DNA from: Salmonella enterica subsp. arizonae
GTDB taxonomy: Bacteria > Pseudomonadota > Gammaproteobacteria > Enterobacterales > Enterobacteriaceae
Length of the DNA: 64,000 nt
Reading direction: 5' to 3'
Assembly (NCBI RefSeq): GCF_008692845.1
Contig: NZ_VXJW01000006.1
Coordinates: forward strand, 1-64,000
Shown: in pieces, positions 28,224 through 36,084 of the stretch
How positions within the stretch are numbered: the first letter of the stretch is position 1
Layout: each line of letters starts with the position of its first letter
Notes under the pieces: generated by a model
The model's input: only the letters and a program-made list of their open reading frames with translations
The model's database searches: none
Told to the model about the DNA's origin: nothing
Made by a program: the position numbers and the translations under genes

Positions 28224-29552
28224 ATGCTTTCGTTTTTAAAAGCCCCGGCTAACGCGCCGCTCATCACCGATAAGCACGAGGTTGACGCCCGCTATCGCTA
28301 CTGGCGGCGGCACATCCTGATCACCATTTGGTTGGGTTACGCGCTGTTCTATTTCACCCGTAAAAGCTTTAGCGCCGCCGCGCCGGAAATCCTTGCCAGC
28401 GGCATTCTGACCCGCAGCGATATCGGCCTGCTGGCGACGCTGTTTTACATCACCTACGGGGTGTCGAAATTTGTTTCCGGCATCGTTAGCGATCGCTCTA
28501 ACGCCCGCTATTTTATGGGCATCGGGCTGATTGCGACCGGCGTAGTGAATATTCTGTTCGGCTTCTCGACCTCGCTGTGGGCCTTTGCTCTGCTATGGGC
28601 GTTGAACGCCTTTTTCCAGGGGTTTGGATCGCCGGTTTGCGCCCGTTTGCTGACCGCCTGGTACTCGCGTACCGAGCGCGGCGGCTGGTGGGCGTTATGG
28701 AACACCGCGCATAATGTCGGCGGGGCGCTGATCCCTCTCGTCATGGCCGCTGTCGCCCTGCATTATGGCTGGCGCGTCGGGATGATGGTGGCCGGATTGC
28801 TTGCCATCGGGGTGGGCATGGTCCTCTGCTGGCGGCTGCGCGACCGTCCGCAGGCGATTGGTTTACCGCCGGTAGGCGACTGGCGGCACGATGCGCTGGA
28901 AGTCGCCCAACAGCTAGAGGGCGCGGGGCTAAGCCGCAAAGAAATCCTCGCTAAATATGTGCTGTTGAATCCTTATATCTGGCTGCTTTCGCTGTGTTAT
29001 GTCTTAGTGTACGTGGTACGCGCGGCGATTAACGACTGGGGCAACCTGTATATGTCCGAGACGCTGGGCGTGGATTTGGTGACGGCCAACACGGCAGTAT
29101 CGATGTTTGAGTTGGGCGGATTTATCGGCGCGCTGGTGGCGGGCTGGGGCTCGGACAAACTCTTCAACGGCAACCGCGGACCGATGAATTTAATCTTCGC
29201 CGCCGGGATTTTGCTCTCTGTGGGGTCGCTGTGGCTGATGCCGTTCGCCAGCTACGTGATGCAGGCGGCCTGTTTCTTCACCACCGGTTTCTTTGTCTTC
29301 GGCCCACAGATGCTCATTGGCATGGCGGCGGCGGAGTGCTCGCATAAAGAGGCGGCGGGCGCGGCCACCGGCTTTGTCGGCCTGTTCGCCTATCTCGGCG
29401 CGTCACTTTCCGGCTGGCCGTTAGCGAAAGTTCTGGAGATCTGGCACTGGACCGGTTTTTTCGCGGTCATCGCCATCGCGGCGGGGATCTCCGCGCTATT
29501 GCTGCTGCCATTTCTGAACGCCCAGGCCCCACGCGAGACCAGCGAAGCGTGA
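28224..29552 (+). CDS. uhpC: UhpC, glucose 6-phosphate sensor (MFS)
   Basis: A 442-residue transporter-like receptor of the organophosphate:Pi antiporter family that signals to UhpB. Marks include ALFYFTRKSFSAAAPEILASG in helix 1 and the GYGVSKFVSGIVSDR-type loop (TYGVSKFVSGIVSDRSNARY). It starts 9 bases after uhpB and is the last gene of uhpABC. It is paralogous to UhpT downstream, but the roles are distinct: UhpC senses rather than being the main carrier. Confidence 0.94.
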   Translation: MLSFLKAPANAPLITDKHEVDARYRYWRRHILITIWLGYALFYFTRKSFSAAAPEILASGILTRSDIGLLATLFYITYGVSKFVSGIVSDRSNARYFMGIGLIATGVVNILFGFSTSLWAFALLWALNAFFQGFGSPVCARLLTAWYSRTERGGWWALWNTAHNVGGALIPLVMAAVALHYGWRVGMMVAGLLAIGVGMVLCWRLRDRPQAIGLPPVGDWRHDALEVAQQLEGAGLSRKEILAKYVLLNPYIWLLSLCYVLVYVVRAAINDWGNLYMSETLGVDLVTANTAVSMFELGGFIGALVAGWGSDKLFNGNRGPMNLIFAAGILLSVGSLWLMPFASYVMQAACFFTTGFFVFGPQMLIGMAAAECSHKEAAGAATGFVGLFAYLGASLSGWPLAKVLEIWHWTGFFAVIAIAAGISALLLLPFLNAQAPRETSEA

Positions 29553-29579
29553 TGCACCTCACCTTTTTGCGCTGAATGG

Positions 29580-29610
29580 GGCAAAACTAAGAAATTTTCC
29601 CGGTTTTGCC
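29580..29610 (+). promoter_or_regulatory. Inverted repeat upstream of uhpT, probable UhpA-responsive region
   Basis: A perfect 8-base inverted repeat, GGCAAAAC (29580-29587) and GTTTTGCC (29603-29610), followed by CCTGGACGCTGTCGCAGG. It lies 85-115 bases before uhpT, where UhpA binds in E. coli. It could instead be a hairpin at the end of uhpABC; the sequence alone does not decide. Confidence 0.45.
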
Positions 29611-29694
29611 TGGACGCTGTCGCAGGCCACTTTTCCTGTGGATTTTTACAATGCCTGCCATTCGCAGGTATAAAAATTAGCTCAGGAGTAATCC

Positions 29695-31086
29695 ATGCTG
29701 GCCTTCTTAAACCAGGTGCGCAAGCCGACCCTGGATCTGCCGCTCGATGTGCGGCGTAAAATGTGGTTCAAGCCGTTCATGCAGTCCTATCTGGTGGTTT
29801 TTATCGGCTACCTGACCATGTACCTGATCCGCAAAAACTTTAACATCGCGCAGAACGACATGATCTCTACCTACGGGTTGAGCATGACCGAGCTGGGGAT
29901 GATTGGCCTGGGCTTCTCGATCACCTACGGCGTGGGGAAAACGCTGGTTTCCTACTACGCTGACGGTAAAAATACCAAGCAGTTTCTACCGTTTATGTTG
30001 ATCCTCTCCGCTATCTGTATGCTCGGCTTCAGCGCCAGTATGGGCGCGGGGTCAACCAGTCTGTTTCTGATGATCGCTTTCTATGCCCTGAGCGGTTTCT
30101 TCCAGAGTACCGGCGGATCGTGCAGCTACTCGACCATCACCAAATGGACTCCGCGTCGTAAACGCGGCACCTTTCTCGGCTTCTGGAATATCTCCCACAA
30201 CCTCGGCGGCGCAGGCGCGGCAGGCGTGGCGCTGTTCGGCGCTAACTACCTGTTCGACGGTCACGTCATCGGCATGTTTATCTTCCCGTCGATTATCGCG
30301 CTGATTGTTGGCTTTATCGGCCTGCGTTTTGGCAGCGACTCCCCGGAATCTTACGGCCTGGGTAAAGCTGAAGAACTGTTCGGCGAAGAGATCAGCGAAG
30401 AGGATAAAGAGACTGAAGAAAACGAAATGACCAAGTGGCAGATCTTTGTTGAATACGTGTTGAAAAACAAAGTGATCTGGCTGCTGTGCTTCTCCAATAT
30501 CTTCCTGTATGTGGTGCGTATTGGTATCGACCAGTGGTCAACCGTCTACGCCTTCCAGGAACTGAAACTTTCGAAAGAGGTGGCGATTCAGGGCTTTACC
30601 TTGTTTGAAGTGGGCGCGCTGGTCGGCACGTTGCTGTGGGGCTGGCTCTCTGACCTGGCGAACGGTCGTCGTGCGCTGGTAGCCTGTGTGGCGCTGGCGT
30701 TAATCATCGCCACCCTCGGCGTCTACCAGCACGCCAGCAACCAGTATGTCTATCTGGCCTCGCTGTTCGCGCTCGGTTTCCTGGTGTTTGGGCCGCAGCT
30801 ATTAATTGGCGTGGCGGCAGTCGGTTTCGTACCGAAAAAAGCCATCGGCGCTGCGGACGGTATCAAGGGAACCTTCGCTTATCTTATCGGCGATAGCTTT
30901 GCCAAGCTGGGTCTGGGCATGATTGCCGACGGCACCCCCGTTTTTGGTCTGACCGGCTGGGCGGGCACCTTCGCCGCGCTGGACGCCGCCGCGATCGGCT
31001 GTATCTGCCTGATGGCGATGGTCGCCGTGATGGAAGAGCGCAAAATCCGCCGTGAGAAAAAAATTCAGCAAGTCAATATCGCTTAA
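29695..31086 (+). CDS. uhpT: UhpT hexose-phosphate:phosphate antiporter
   Basis: A 12-helix MFS carrier that imports glucose 6-phosphate and other hexose phosphates (and fosfomycin) in exchange for phosphate. It has 463 residues, the E. coli length. [19 protein letters not shown] (helix 1, with the essential Arg near 46), [20 protein letters not shown] and [20 protein letters not shown] (second essential Arg near 275) are visible. A CAGGAG ribosome site precedes the ATG. It has its own promoter under UhpA and a strong terminator. Confidence 0.97.
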   Translation: MLAFLNQVRKPTLDLPLDVRRKMWFKPFMQSYLVVFIGYLTMYLIRKNFNIAQNDMISTYGLSMTELGMIGLGFSITYGVGKTLVSYYADGKNTKQFLPFMLILSAICMLGFSASMGAGSTSLFLMIAFYALSGFFQSTGGSCSYSTITKWTPRRKRGTFLGFWNISHNLGGAGAAGVALFGANYLFDGHVIGMFIFPSIIALIVGFIGLRFGSDSPESYGLGKAEELFGEEISEEDKETEENEMTKWQIFVEYVLKNKVIWLLCFSNIFLYVVRIGIDQWSTVYAFQELKLSKEVAIQGFTLFEVGALVGTLLWGWLSDLANGRRALVACVALALIIATLGVYQHASNQYVYLASLFALGFLVFGPQLLIGVAAVGFVPKKAIGAADGIKGTFAYLIGDSFAKLGLGMIADGTPVFGLTGWAGTFAALDAAAIGCICLMAMVAVMEERKIRREKKIQQVNIA

Positions 31087-31109
31087 ATGTGTGCATTTGG
31101 TAACGTTTT

Positions 31110-31135
31110 GCCCGGCTTAACGCCGGGCTTTTTTA
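31110..31135 (+). terminator. Terminator after uhpT
   Basis: A GCCCGGC stem, TTAAC loop, GCCGGGC stem and TTTTTT, about 24 bases after the uhpT stop. Confidence 0.92.
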
Positions 31136-31247
31136 TGCTTCGCGTAGGCCAGGTATCCACGTTTTGCGGTTCGATAAATCCTGTAGACCGTCGACAGCCG
31201 TAAATTTCCCGTTATGATGGGCATCCTGTTTGGTGACGGATGTGCGC

Positions 31248-31700
31248 ATGATTTGGTTGATTCTGGCCACGTTTGTGGTGGTGTTTATTGTGGGTTTCCG
31301 GGTGCTGACGTCGGATACCCGCCGTGCGATTCGCCGCCTGAGTGAACGTTTGAATATTGATGTGGTGCCGATAGAATCAATGATTGATCAGATGGGAAAA
31401 GCGGCGGGCGGCGAATTTTTACAGTATCTGCATCGCCCTGATGAGTTGCATCTGCAAAATGCCGCTCAGGTGTTATTGATTTGGCAAATCGTGATTATTG
31501 ATGGCGGCGATCAGAATTTGCAGCGGTGGCATCGGCTGTTGCAAAAATCGCGTTTAGCCGCGCCGATCACTGATACACAGGTACGGCTGGCGCTGGGCTT
31601 TTTGCGCGAAATGGAGCCCGATATGCAGGAGATTAACGCGTTTCAACTGCGCTATAACGCGTTTTTTCAGCCGGAAGAGGGCGTCTACTGGCTGCATTGA
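31248..31700 (+). CDS. yicN: YicN, DUF1198 protein
   Basis: A 150-residue protein equal in length to E. coli YicN. One N-terminal membrane helix (about 3-18) is followed by a cytoplasmic domain with conserved AAQVLLIWQIVIIDGGDQN and ending EEGVYWLH. The start at 31248 (MIWLIL) matches the E. coli N terminus; an upstream in-frame start at 31230 is unlikely. Function is unknown. In E. coli the genes ade and yicO lie between uhpT and yicN; here the gap is 161 bases and holds only the uhpT terminator. Confidence 0.9.
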   Translation: MIWLILATFVVVFIVGFRVLTSDTRRAIRRLSERLNIDVVPIESMIDQMGKAAGGEFLQYLHRPDELHLQNAAQVLLIWQIVIIDGGDQNLQRWHRLLQKSRLAAPITDTQVRLALGFLREMEPDMQEINAFQLRYNAFFQPEEGVYWLH

Positions 31701-31975
31701 TACTACTCACCTGCATACAATGCATCTTGTTAACAAAAGACGAGATGAATGAGGTTGGCAGGGGCGGCGGGCAACGTTTGACTGCCGTATGGTGCTGCGC
31801 TTATATCCGGCCTGTAGACGCTATTCATCGTAAGCCAGATAAAGCGTAGCCGCCACCGTTGCAGGCATAGATGTGATCTCATTGAATCGGTTGCACAATC
31901 AGTAGATCTATGCATGTCTTTTTTTACCCACTCATTACTGGGGATTCCTCAGCGCATTGCAGGCTTTTTTTGAAA

Positions 31976-32893
31976 CTAACGTATAGTTGATTTTTGAGAC
32001 TCAGCGTTGCTTTGAGAATTCATGAGCTTAATGATCCTTGCCGAATTCAAGAAAATGAAAATACCTGTGATGACAACTATCACTGAAATAAGTTGCTGAA
32101 CACTCAGCCTTTCATCTAAAAATAAATAGGATGTAATCACCCCGGAAACGGGAACAAAAAGTGATAATGGTGCAACTTCAGTTGCCGGATACTTCTTCAT
32201 CAGATTATTCCAGATCATATAACCAACAACTGTGGTTATATATGCCTGAAACAGAACAGAGAAAGAAGAACCCACCGTGATATCGTCCGGTATTGACAAT
32301 ACCCCTCCCCATCCCTTGACATAAACTGTCATTATTAACACAGCAGGCGCAGAGAACAAGCTTGACCATACAATAAACGCAATCATATTGGCAGGCCTAG
32401 TTAACTTCACGATAATGTTACAGACGGCCCATGACATGGCTGCAATTATCACAAAAAACACTCCTTTAATTGTGGAGGATTCCTCTGAAAAATGAATAAT
32501 CATAATTAAGCCAACAAAAGCTATAACAATTCCTGAAATATGTATTTTATTTATTTTCTCGCCGAGGAAAAAGCAACTTAAAACGATCGTGAAAAATGCA
32601 CTAAACTGAAGGAATACAGATGAAAGTCCAGCAGACAGTCCATTAAACATAGCAAAATTAACGACCCACCATAACCCGACACCAAAAATAACTCCGTACA
32701 GTGCAATACTTATCAGTGATATGCCTTCCGGTTTTTTAATAAAAAACACTAACGGAAAAGCACAAAATGTAAACCTTAAAAAGGTTAAAATAAAGGGATC
32801 AAGATCCCTCAAACCCAGCTCAATGACAGTAAAATTAGCACCCCACAGAACTGTCACTAAAAAGCCAACAAACAAGTCAAGTCTTTTGCTCAT
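31976..32893 (-). CDS. EamA/DMT-family exporter in an AT-rich islet
   Basis: A 305-residue, ten-helix protein with two EamA repeats. VTVLWGANFTVIELGLRDLDPFILTFLRF in helices 1-2 and AEVAPLSLFVPVSGVITSYLFLDERLS near the end are family marks, as in the EamA/YdeD cysteine-metabolite exporter and RhtA-like groups. The gene is AT-rich compared with uhp and yic neighbours. It is divergent from the oxygenase gene at 33027 across 133 bases, so the two are probably co-regulated. The substrate is unknown; export of the oxygenase product or a related amino acid is an inference. Confidence 0.82.
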   Translation of the reverse strand: MSKRLDLFVGFLVTVLWGANFTVIELGLRDLDPFILTFLRFTFCAFPLVFFIKKPEGISLISIALYGVIFGVGLWWVVNFAMFNGLSAGLSSVFLQFSAFFTIVLSCFFLGEKINKIHISGIVIAFVGLIMIIHFSEESSTIKGVFFVIIAAMSWAVCNIIVKLTRPANMIAFIVWSSLFSAPAVLIMTVYVKGWGGVLSIPDDITVGSSFSVLFQAYITTVVGYMIWNNLMKKYPATEVAPLSLFVPVSGVITSYLFLDERLSVQQLISVIVVITGIFIFLNSARIIKLMNSQSNAESQKSTIR

Positions 32894-33026
32894 TTTTCAT
32901 CCTAACACATAGATTTGTTGTAATATTGTTTATTTGCACGCATCACAATACCACAAAAAGCACATTGATATAACAAAACTATAACAATGGTATCCACCGC
33001 AACACAATCTACAGGATGGGTATAAA

Positions 33027-33707
33027 GTGTTCGATATTCAAAAACACAGACACAACTATTTCTATAACTTAGCCACCGTAGTTGAGGAGCTAATCCCAGC
33101 TGAAATATGTGATAACCTTACCGATCGCGTTAATACTATCATAGCCCAGGGATTAGTTGACCACGTTAATCATTCTGGTTTAGGTAATGATGCTGTATCT
33201 GACTTGGGTAGGGTTTATAACCATCATATATTTAAAGGTCCGGATGTCAGGGCACATTTACCGGAATTAAATGCAATCTACCACGCAATCACTCCGCTAA
33301 TTAGTTTGATCACCTGCACGGACGCGATAGTTTCCCCATATTCTTTATCAGATATAAATATTAAAGCATATCCACCCGGTGGGGGAGCGCTGGGTTTACA
33401 TTATGACACTAACGGAATAGCTGTTCTGTTATTTCTGACAGATAACAACGAAGCTCCATTACGTATGCAAATTAACAGAAGTCACCCTGCCAGGAAAGAA
33501 ACATGGACTGAACATAAAAAAATATTTGCAAGAAAGGGAGCACTCCTTGTCATGCAGGGAAGAAAAACACTTCATGACAGTGAACCCACTATAACAGAAC
33601 AAAAATTATCTGTAGTTTATAATTTTTATGAGCGTCATGACACATACCGACATGAGGATTTTGATAATTTTGTATATTACGGAAACAAACCTAAAGAGTT
33701 AATTTAA
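33027..33707 (+). CDS. 2-oxoglutarate/Fe(II)-dependent oxygenase-like protein
   Basis: A 226-residue soluble protein with the jelly-roll dioxygenase facial triad: LGLHYDTNGIAVLLFL gives H125-x-D127, and KTLHDSEPTITEQKLSVVYNF gives the distal H183, with K193 ten residues later where the 2-oxoglutarate carboxylate contact is expected. The intact HxD argues for hydroxylation rather than halogenation. The gene is AT-rich, lies next to a divergent EamA exporter, and has a weak GGATGG ribosome site before the ATG. The substrate is not known; free amino acids are one option given the exporter, and DNA or protein modification cannot be excluded. I know of no named homologue. Confidence 0.78.
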   Translation: MFDIQKHRHNYFYNLATVVEELIPAEICDNLTDRVNTIIAQGLVDHVNHSGLGNDAVSDLGRVYNHHIFKGPDVRAHLPELNAIYHAITPLISLITCTDAIVSPYSLSDINIKAYPPGGGALGLHYDTNGIAVLLFLTDNNEAPLRMQINRSHPARKETWTEHKKIFARKGALLVMQGRKTLHDSEPTITEQKLSVVYNFYERHDTYRHEDFDNFVYYGNKPKELI

Positions 33708-33763
33708 TTTATCACGCTTATATTTTATTCCTACTACACTTTATAAGTTATATGATAAAGCCT

Positions 33764-33788
33764 TAAAAGGCTGCATTGCGGCCTTTCA
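33764..33788 (+). terminator. Probable terminator after the oxygenase gene
   Basis: AAAAGGC, loop TGCATTGC, GGCCTTTC hairpin about 60 bases after the stop; the T-run is short. Confidence 0.5.
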
Positions 33789-33901
33789 TCCGGCAGTAAA
33801 AATATTAGCTACGGCCTGATGCCCCGCCGCTTGCGGCGCAAAAGCTGACCTGTATTTGGTCAGTTTAAATATCGAAAATTATTGTACGTTAAGGCTGTTT
33901 T

Positions 33902-34105
33902 TTAATCAGGAGCCACTTCTTTATAGAGAGCCTGAATGCGACAAACCTGGGAAGTAATGTAGCCTGTCGCGTCTGCCGTTTCGCGGATGCTGAGTTTTTT
34001 TACCTGCCGGTAGTACATTACTTTCTGATGCCGTTCCTGATCTGCCTGTTTTCCCCGGTATCTACCCTGCGTATGTGCGCGTTCAATTCCCTGTTTTTGC
34101 CGCTG
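33902..34105 (-). pseudogene. C-terminal remnant of a serine recombinase (resolvase/invertase type)
   Basis: On the minus strand an open frame without a start reads [20 protein letters not shown], then a helix-turn-helix, KLSIRETADATGYITSQVCRI, and stops at 33902-33904. This is the linker and DNA-binding tail of small serine recombinases of the resolvase/Hin group; the catalytic N-terminal domain is missing. It joins yicL at about 34100-34110, so it marks the breakpoint of a past insertion or deletion at this edge of SPI-3. Confidence 0.75.
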
Positions 34106-34664
34106 GCAGCGTGCCGTATTGGGCGATCAGTCTGAAAGGCCAGGTAGTATAAAAGGCGGCGGCAAACGCGGAGGCGATACCCCAGAACAGCACGGCTGAA
34201 GAGATCGACAGCGACGTTGGGTTGCCGTGCGTCACCAGTAAAAAAGTGCCGATAAGCGATGTAAGAATGGCGGTTAAGACCAGAATGCCTGGTCGTGTTC
34301 TTCGCGCTAATGCAAACCACGCCACAATAATGGTCGGCGATAAAAATTGCAGTACCGTCGCGGTGGCGGCATTGGATTTTTCAATCGTGAGCAGGAAGGT
34401 CAACTGAACGGTGAGCGCGCCCACCACGGAAAAAATCAGCAGACTCAGAGCGTCTTTGCGGTTTTTAAGAATCGAAAATATTTTATCGCCATGCATAAAG
34501 GAGAACATTACCAGGATCAGCCCAGCGAATAACAAACGTGTCATTGTCAGGAACTGTGACGACATACGGCTTTACTCCGTGATGTACTTCGCGCAAGCGC
34601 CTGAACTTCCCCACAATACGGCGGCAATCAGTACGTTCAGCATTCCTTTTCTGGTAGAACCCAT
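34100..34664 (-). pseudogene. yicL: yicL, EamA-family transporter, broken by a stop and a 3' truncation
   Basis: The frame begins [19 protein letters not shown] at 34664, as in E. coli YicL (307 residues), and hits TAA at 34572-34574 after ...CAKYITE. It then continues as [18 protein letters not shown]... and is well conserved up to [10 protein letters not shown] near 34105. There it runs into the recombinase remnant and the last ~120 residues are missing. So there are two independent lesions. The surviving reading frame (34083-34565) could at most give a 160-residue protein with half the helices. yicL is the classical left border gene of SPI-3. Confidence 0.9.
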
Positions 34665-34906
34665 TTTTTCCTCGTCATGTTGTTTTATTTTTGGGCGTGC
34701 AGACATCATAGCAGAGCTATCGCTGGTGTTACGCAGGAATTTATTGTGCAATAATTTCAGACGAACCTGTTATTGACATAATATTGTCATTTTTTTGTCA
34801 TAATAAAATAGCTCACAAACTTAAACAAATCGTCACTAAACCCGCCTTTGCACTTTACGGAACATATTGACTGACTATAATAAGCGCAAATTCATGCAGG
34901 AGTAAT

Positions 34907-34948
34907 ATGTTGGACAGTCACTTTTACTTAAATCATCTGGCAAGCTAA
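34907..34948 (+). CDS. mgtM: MgtM leader peptide of the mgtC operon (probable)
   Basis: A 13-codon frame, MLDSHFYLNHLAS, preceded by CAGGAGTAAT (ribosome site AGGAG). It is the first short ORF in the mgtC leader. In Typhimurium, mgtM translation speed reports cytosolic ATP and decides between alternative leader stem-loops. The position just before the stem-loop region fits. I assign the name from position and size. Confidence 0.6.
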   Translation: MLDSHFYLNHLAS

Positions 34949-35058
34949 CGCACGCTATTCCTGCGCTGCTTGCCGAACCGGCGGGCAGCAATCTCCCCTT
35001 GTGACGATTGTCATCCCAAGAATGTTACAACTACGCGCATTGTCGCGAGGTAATCGTC

Positions 35059-35109
35059 ATGTTAATGTTTAAACACGCTTTATTTCCTCCACCGTCAACA
35101 CGACGCTAA
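35059..35109 (+). CDS. mgtP: MgtP proline-rich leader peptide
   Basis: A 16-residue ORF, MLMFKHALFPPPSTRR, with three consecutive Pro codons. Stalling at these codons when proline or Pro-tRNA is low, or when EF-P is limiting, promotes mgtC transcription in Typhimurium. The stop at 35107-35109 is followed by the TTGCC hairpin. A GCGAGGTAATCGTC ribosome site precedes the ATG. Confidence 0.75.
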   Translation: MLMFKHALFPPPSTRR

Positions 35110-35171
35110 TTGCCTTAAGGCAACAATTTGTCGTGTGCTAAATAAAGCACGTACTTATTCTTCCAAAAAAC

Positions 35172-35867
35172 ATGGAGGAACGTATGTTGATGTTTCCTTA
35201 TATTTCAAATCTACTCACCGCTATGCTATTGGGAGCGCTGATTGGCGCGGAAAGACAGTGGCGTCAACGTATGGCGGGACTACGCACCAATGCGCTGGTG
35301 GCGACAGGCGCTGCCGTTTTTATTCTGAGCTCGGTGACGACATCGCCAGACAGTCCCGGGAGAATTGCAGCGCAGATTGTCTCTGGTATCGGCTTTCTGG
35401 GGGCGGGCGTTATCATGCGCGAAGGGATGAATGTGCGCGGACTGAACACCGCGGCAACGCTATGGTGTTCAGCGGGCATCGGTGTGTTATGCGGTTTAGG
35501 TCAGTTCAAAAATGCGCTGGTGGCGACAATCATTATTCTTTGCGCCAATATTTTACTGCGTGAAGCGGCGCAACGTATAAATCAACTTCCGATATCATTC
35601 GAGGAAGAAAAACATTATATCCTGAAAGTAACCTTTAATAAAGAACATGAGAGCGCGGTTCGTCAGTGGTTACTGAATATTGTAAAAGAGGCAGAGATCT
35701 GCTTACAGGGGTTAGGTTCCGTTCCTGCTCAGGAACAGGACTATAAAGAAATTCATGCTGAGCTTGTTGGTCATGCTGATTATCTTAAAGCGCGAGAGCT
35801 TATTATATCCAGAATAGGTGATAACGATAATATCACCGCTATTCGCTGGAGTGTTAACGAACAGTAA
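35172..35867 (+). CDS. mgtC: MgtC virulence membrane protein
   Basis: Inner-membrane protein of 231 residues needed for growth in macrophages and low Mg2+. In Typhimurium it inhibits the F1Fo ATP synthase and limits phosphate uptake. The N-terminal part has four to five helices with the MgtC/SapB signature LLGALIGAERQWRQRMAGLRTNALVATGAA. The C-terminal part (about 145-231) is an ACT-like soluble domain. It differs from the Typhimurium sequence at several positions (for example ISNLLTAM near the start and NEQ at the end). It is the first structural gene of mgtCBRU. Confidence 0.96.
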   Translation: MEERMLMFPYISNLLTAMLLGALIGAERQWRQRMAGLRTNALVATGAAVFILSSVTTSPDSPGRIAAQIVSGIGFLGAGVIMREGMNVRGLNTAATLWCSAGIGVLCGLGQFKNALVATIIILCANILLREAAQRINQLPISFEEEKHYILKVTFNKEHESAVRQWLLNIVKEAEICLQGLGSVPAQEQDYKEIHAELVGHADYLKARELIISRIGDNDNITAIRWSVNEQ

Positions 35868-36084
35868 TAATTTGTTTAATCTTAACGTTACGCTAATGCG
35901 TATAAGGAGGGAATGATGGATATTCCCGAACACACAAAATAAAACCCACTCAAAATAGTGAGTGAGCAATAACCTTTTTTAGGCATAGAGAATTCTCCCA
36001 GGGCATTCACCTTCAAACCGTGAATTTATTATTCCATGGGAGTGATATGCAGGAAACACCACACCTTAATTTTGAGGATTCATC

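Larger units (their letters stand above)
34907..35171 (+). promoter_or_regulatory. mgtCBRU regulatory leader
   Basis: A 265-base leader with two peptide ORFs and several stem-loops. One is GCTGCTTGCCG with CGGCGGGCAGC (about 34971-34995). Another is TTGCCTTAAGGCAA (about 35110-35123), a short hairpin after mgtP. In Typhimurium this leader makes mgtCB transcription elongation respond to ATP, proline-tRNA charging and Mg2+. The PhoP-activated promoter should lie upstream of about 34890; I could not place a convincing PhoP box. Confidence 0.65.

Noticed and set aside
33027-33707. Radical or Fe-dependent halogenase
   Set aside because: Halogenases of this fold have Ala/Gly in place of the Asp of HxD; here the Asp is present (H125-Y-D127).
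34083-34565. 160-residue EamA-like protein starting at MSSQFL
   Set aside because: It is the middle of yicL after a premature stop and is cut short by the recombinase remnant, so it is treated as part of a pseudogene.
34786-34850. Possible PhoP box upstream of mgtM (TTTA-type half-sites on the minus strand)
   Set aside because: Two half-sites, GGTTTA and TGTTTA, are present but 15 bases apart rather than the expected 11, so I do not call the box.
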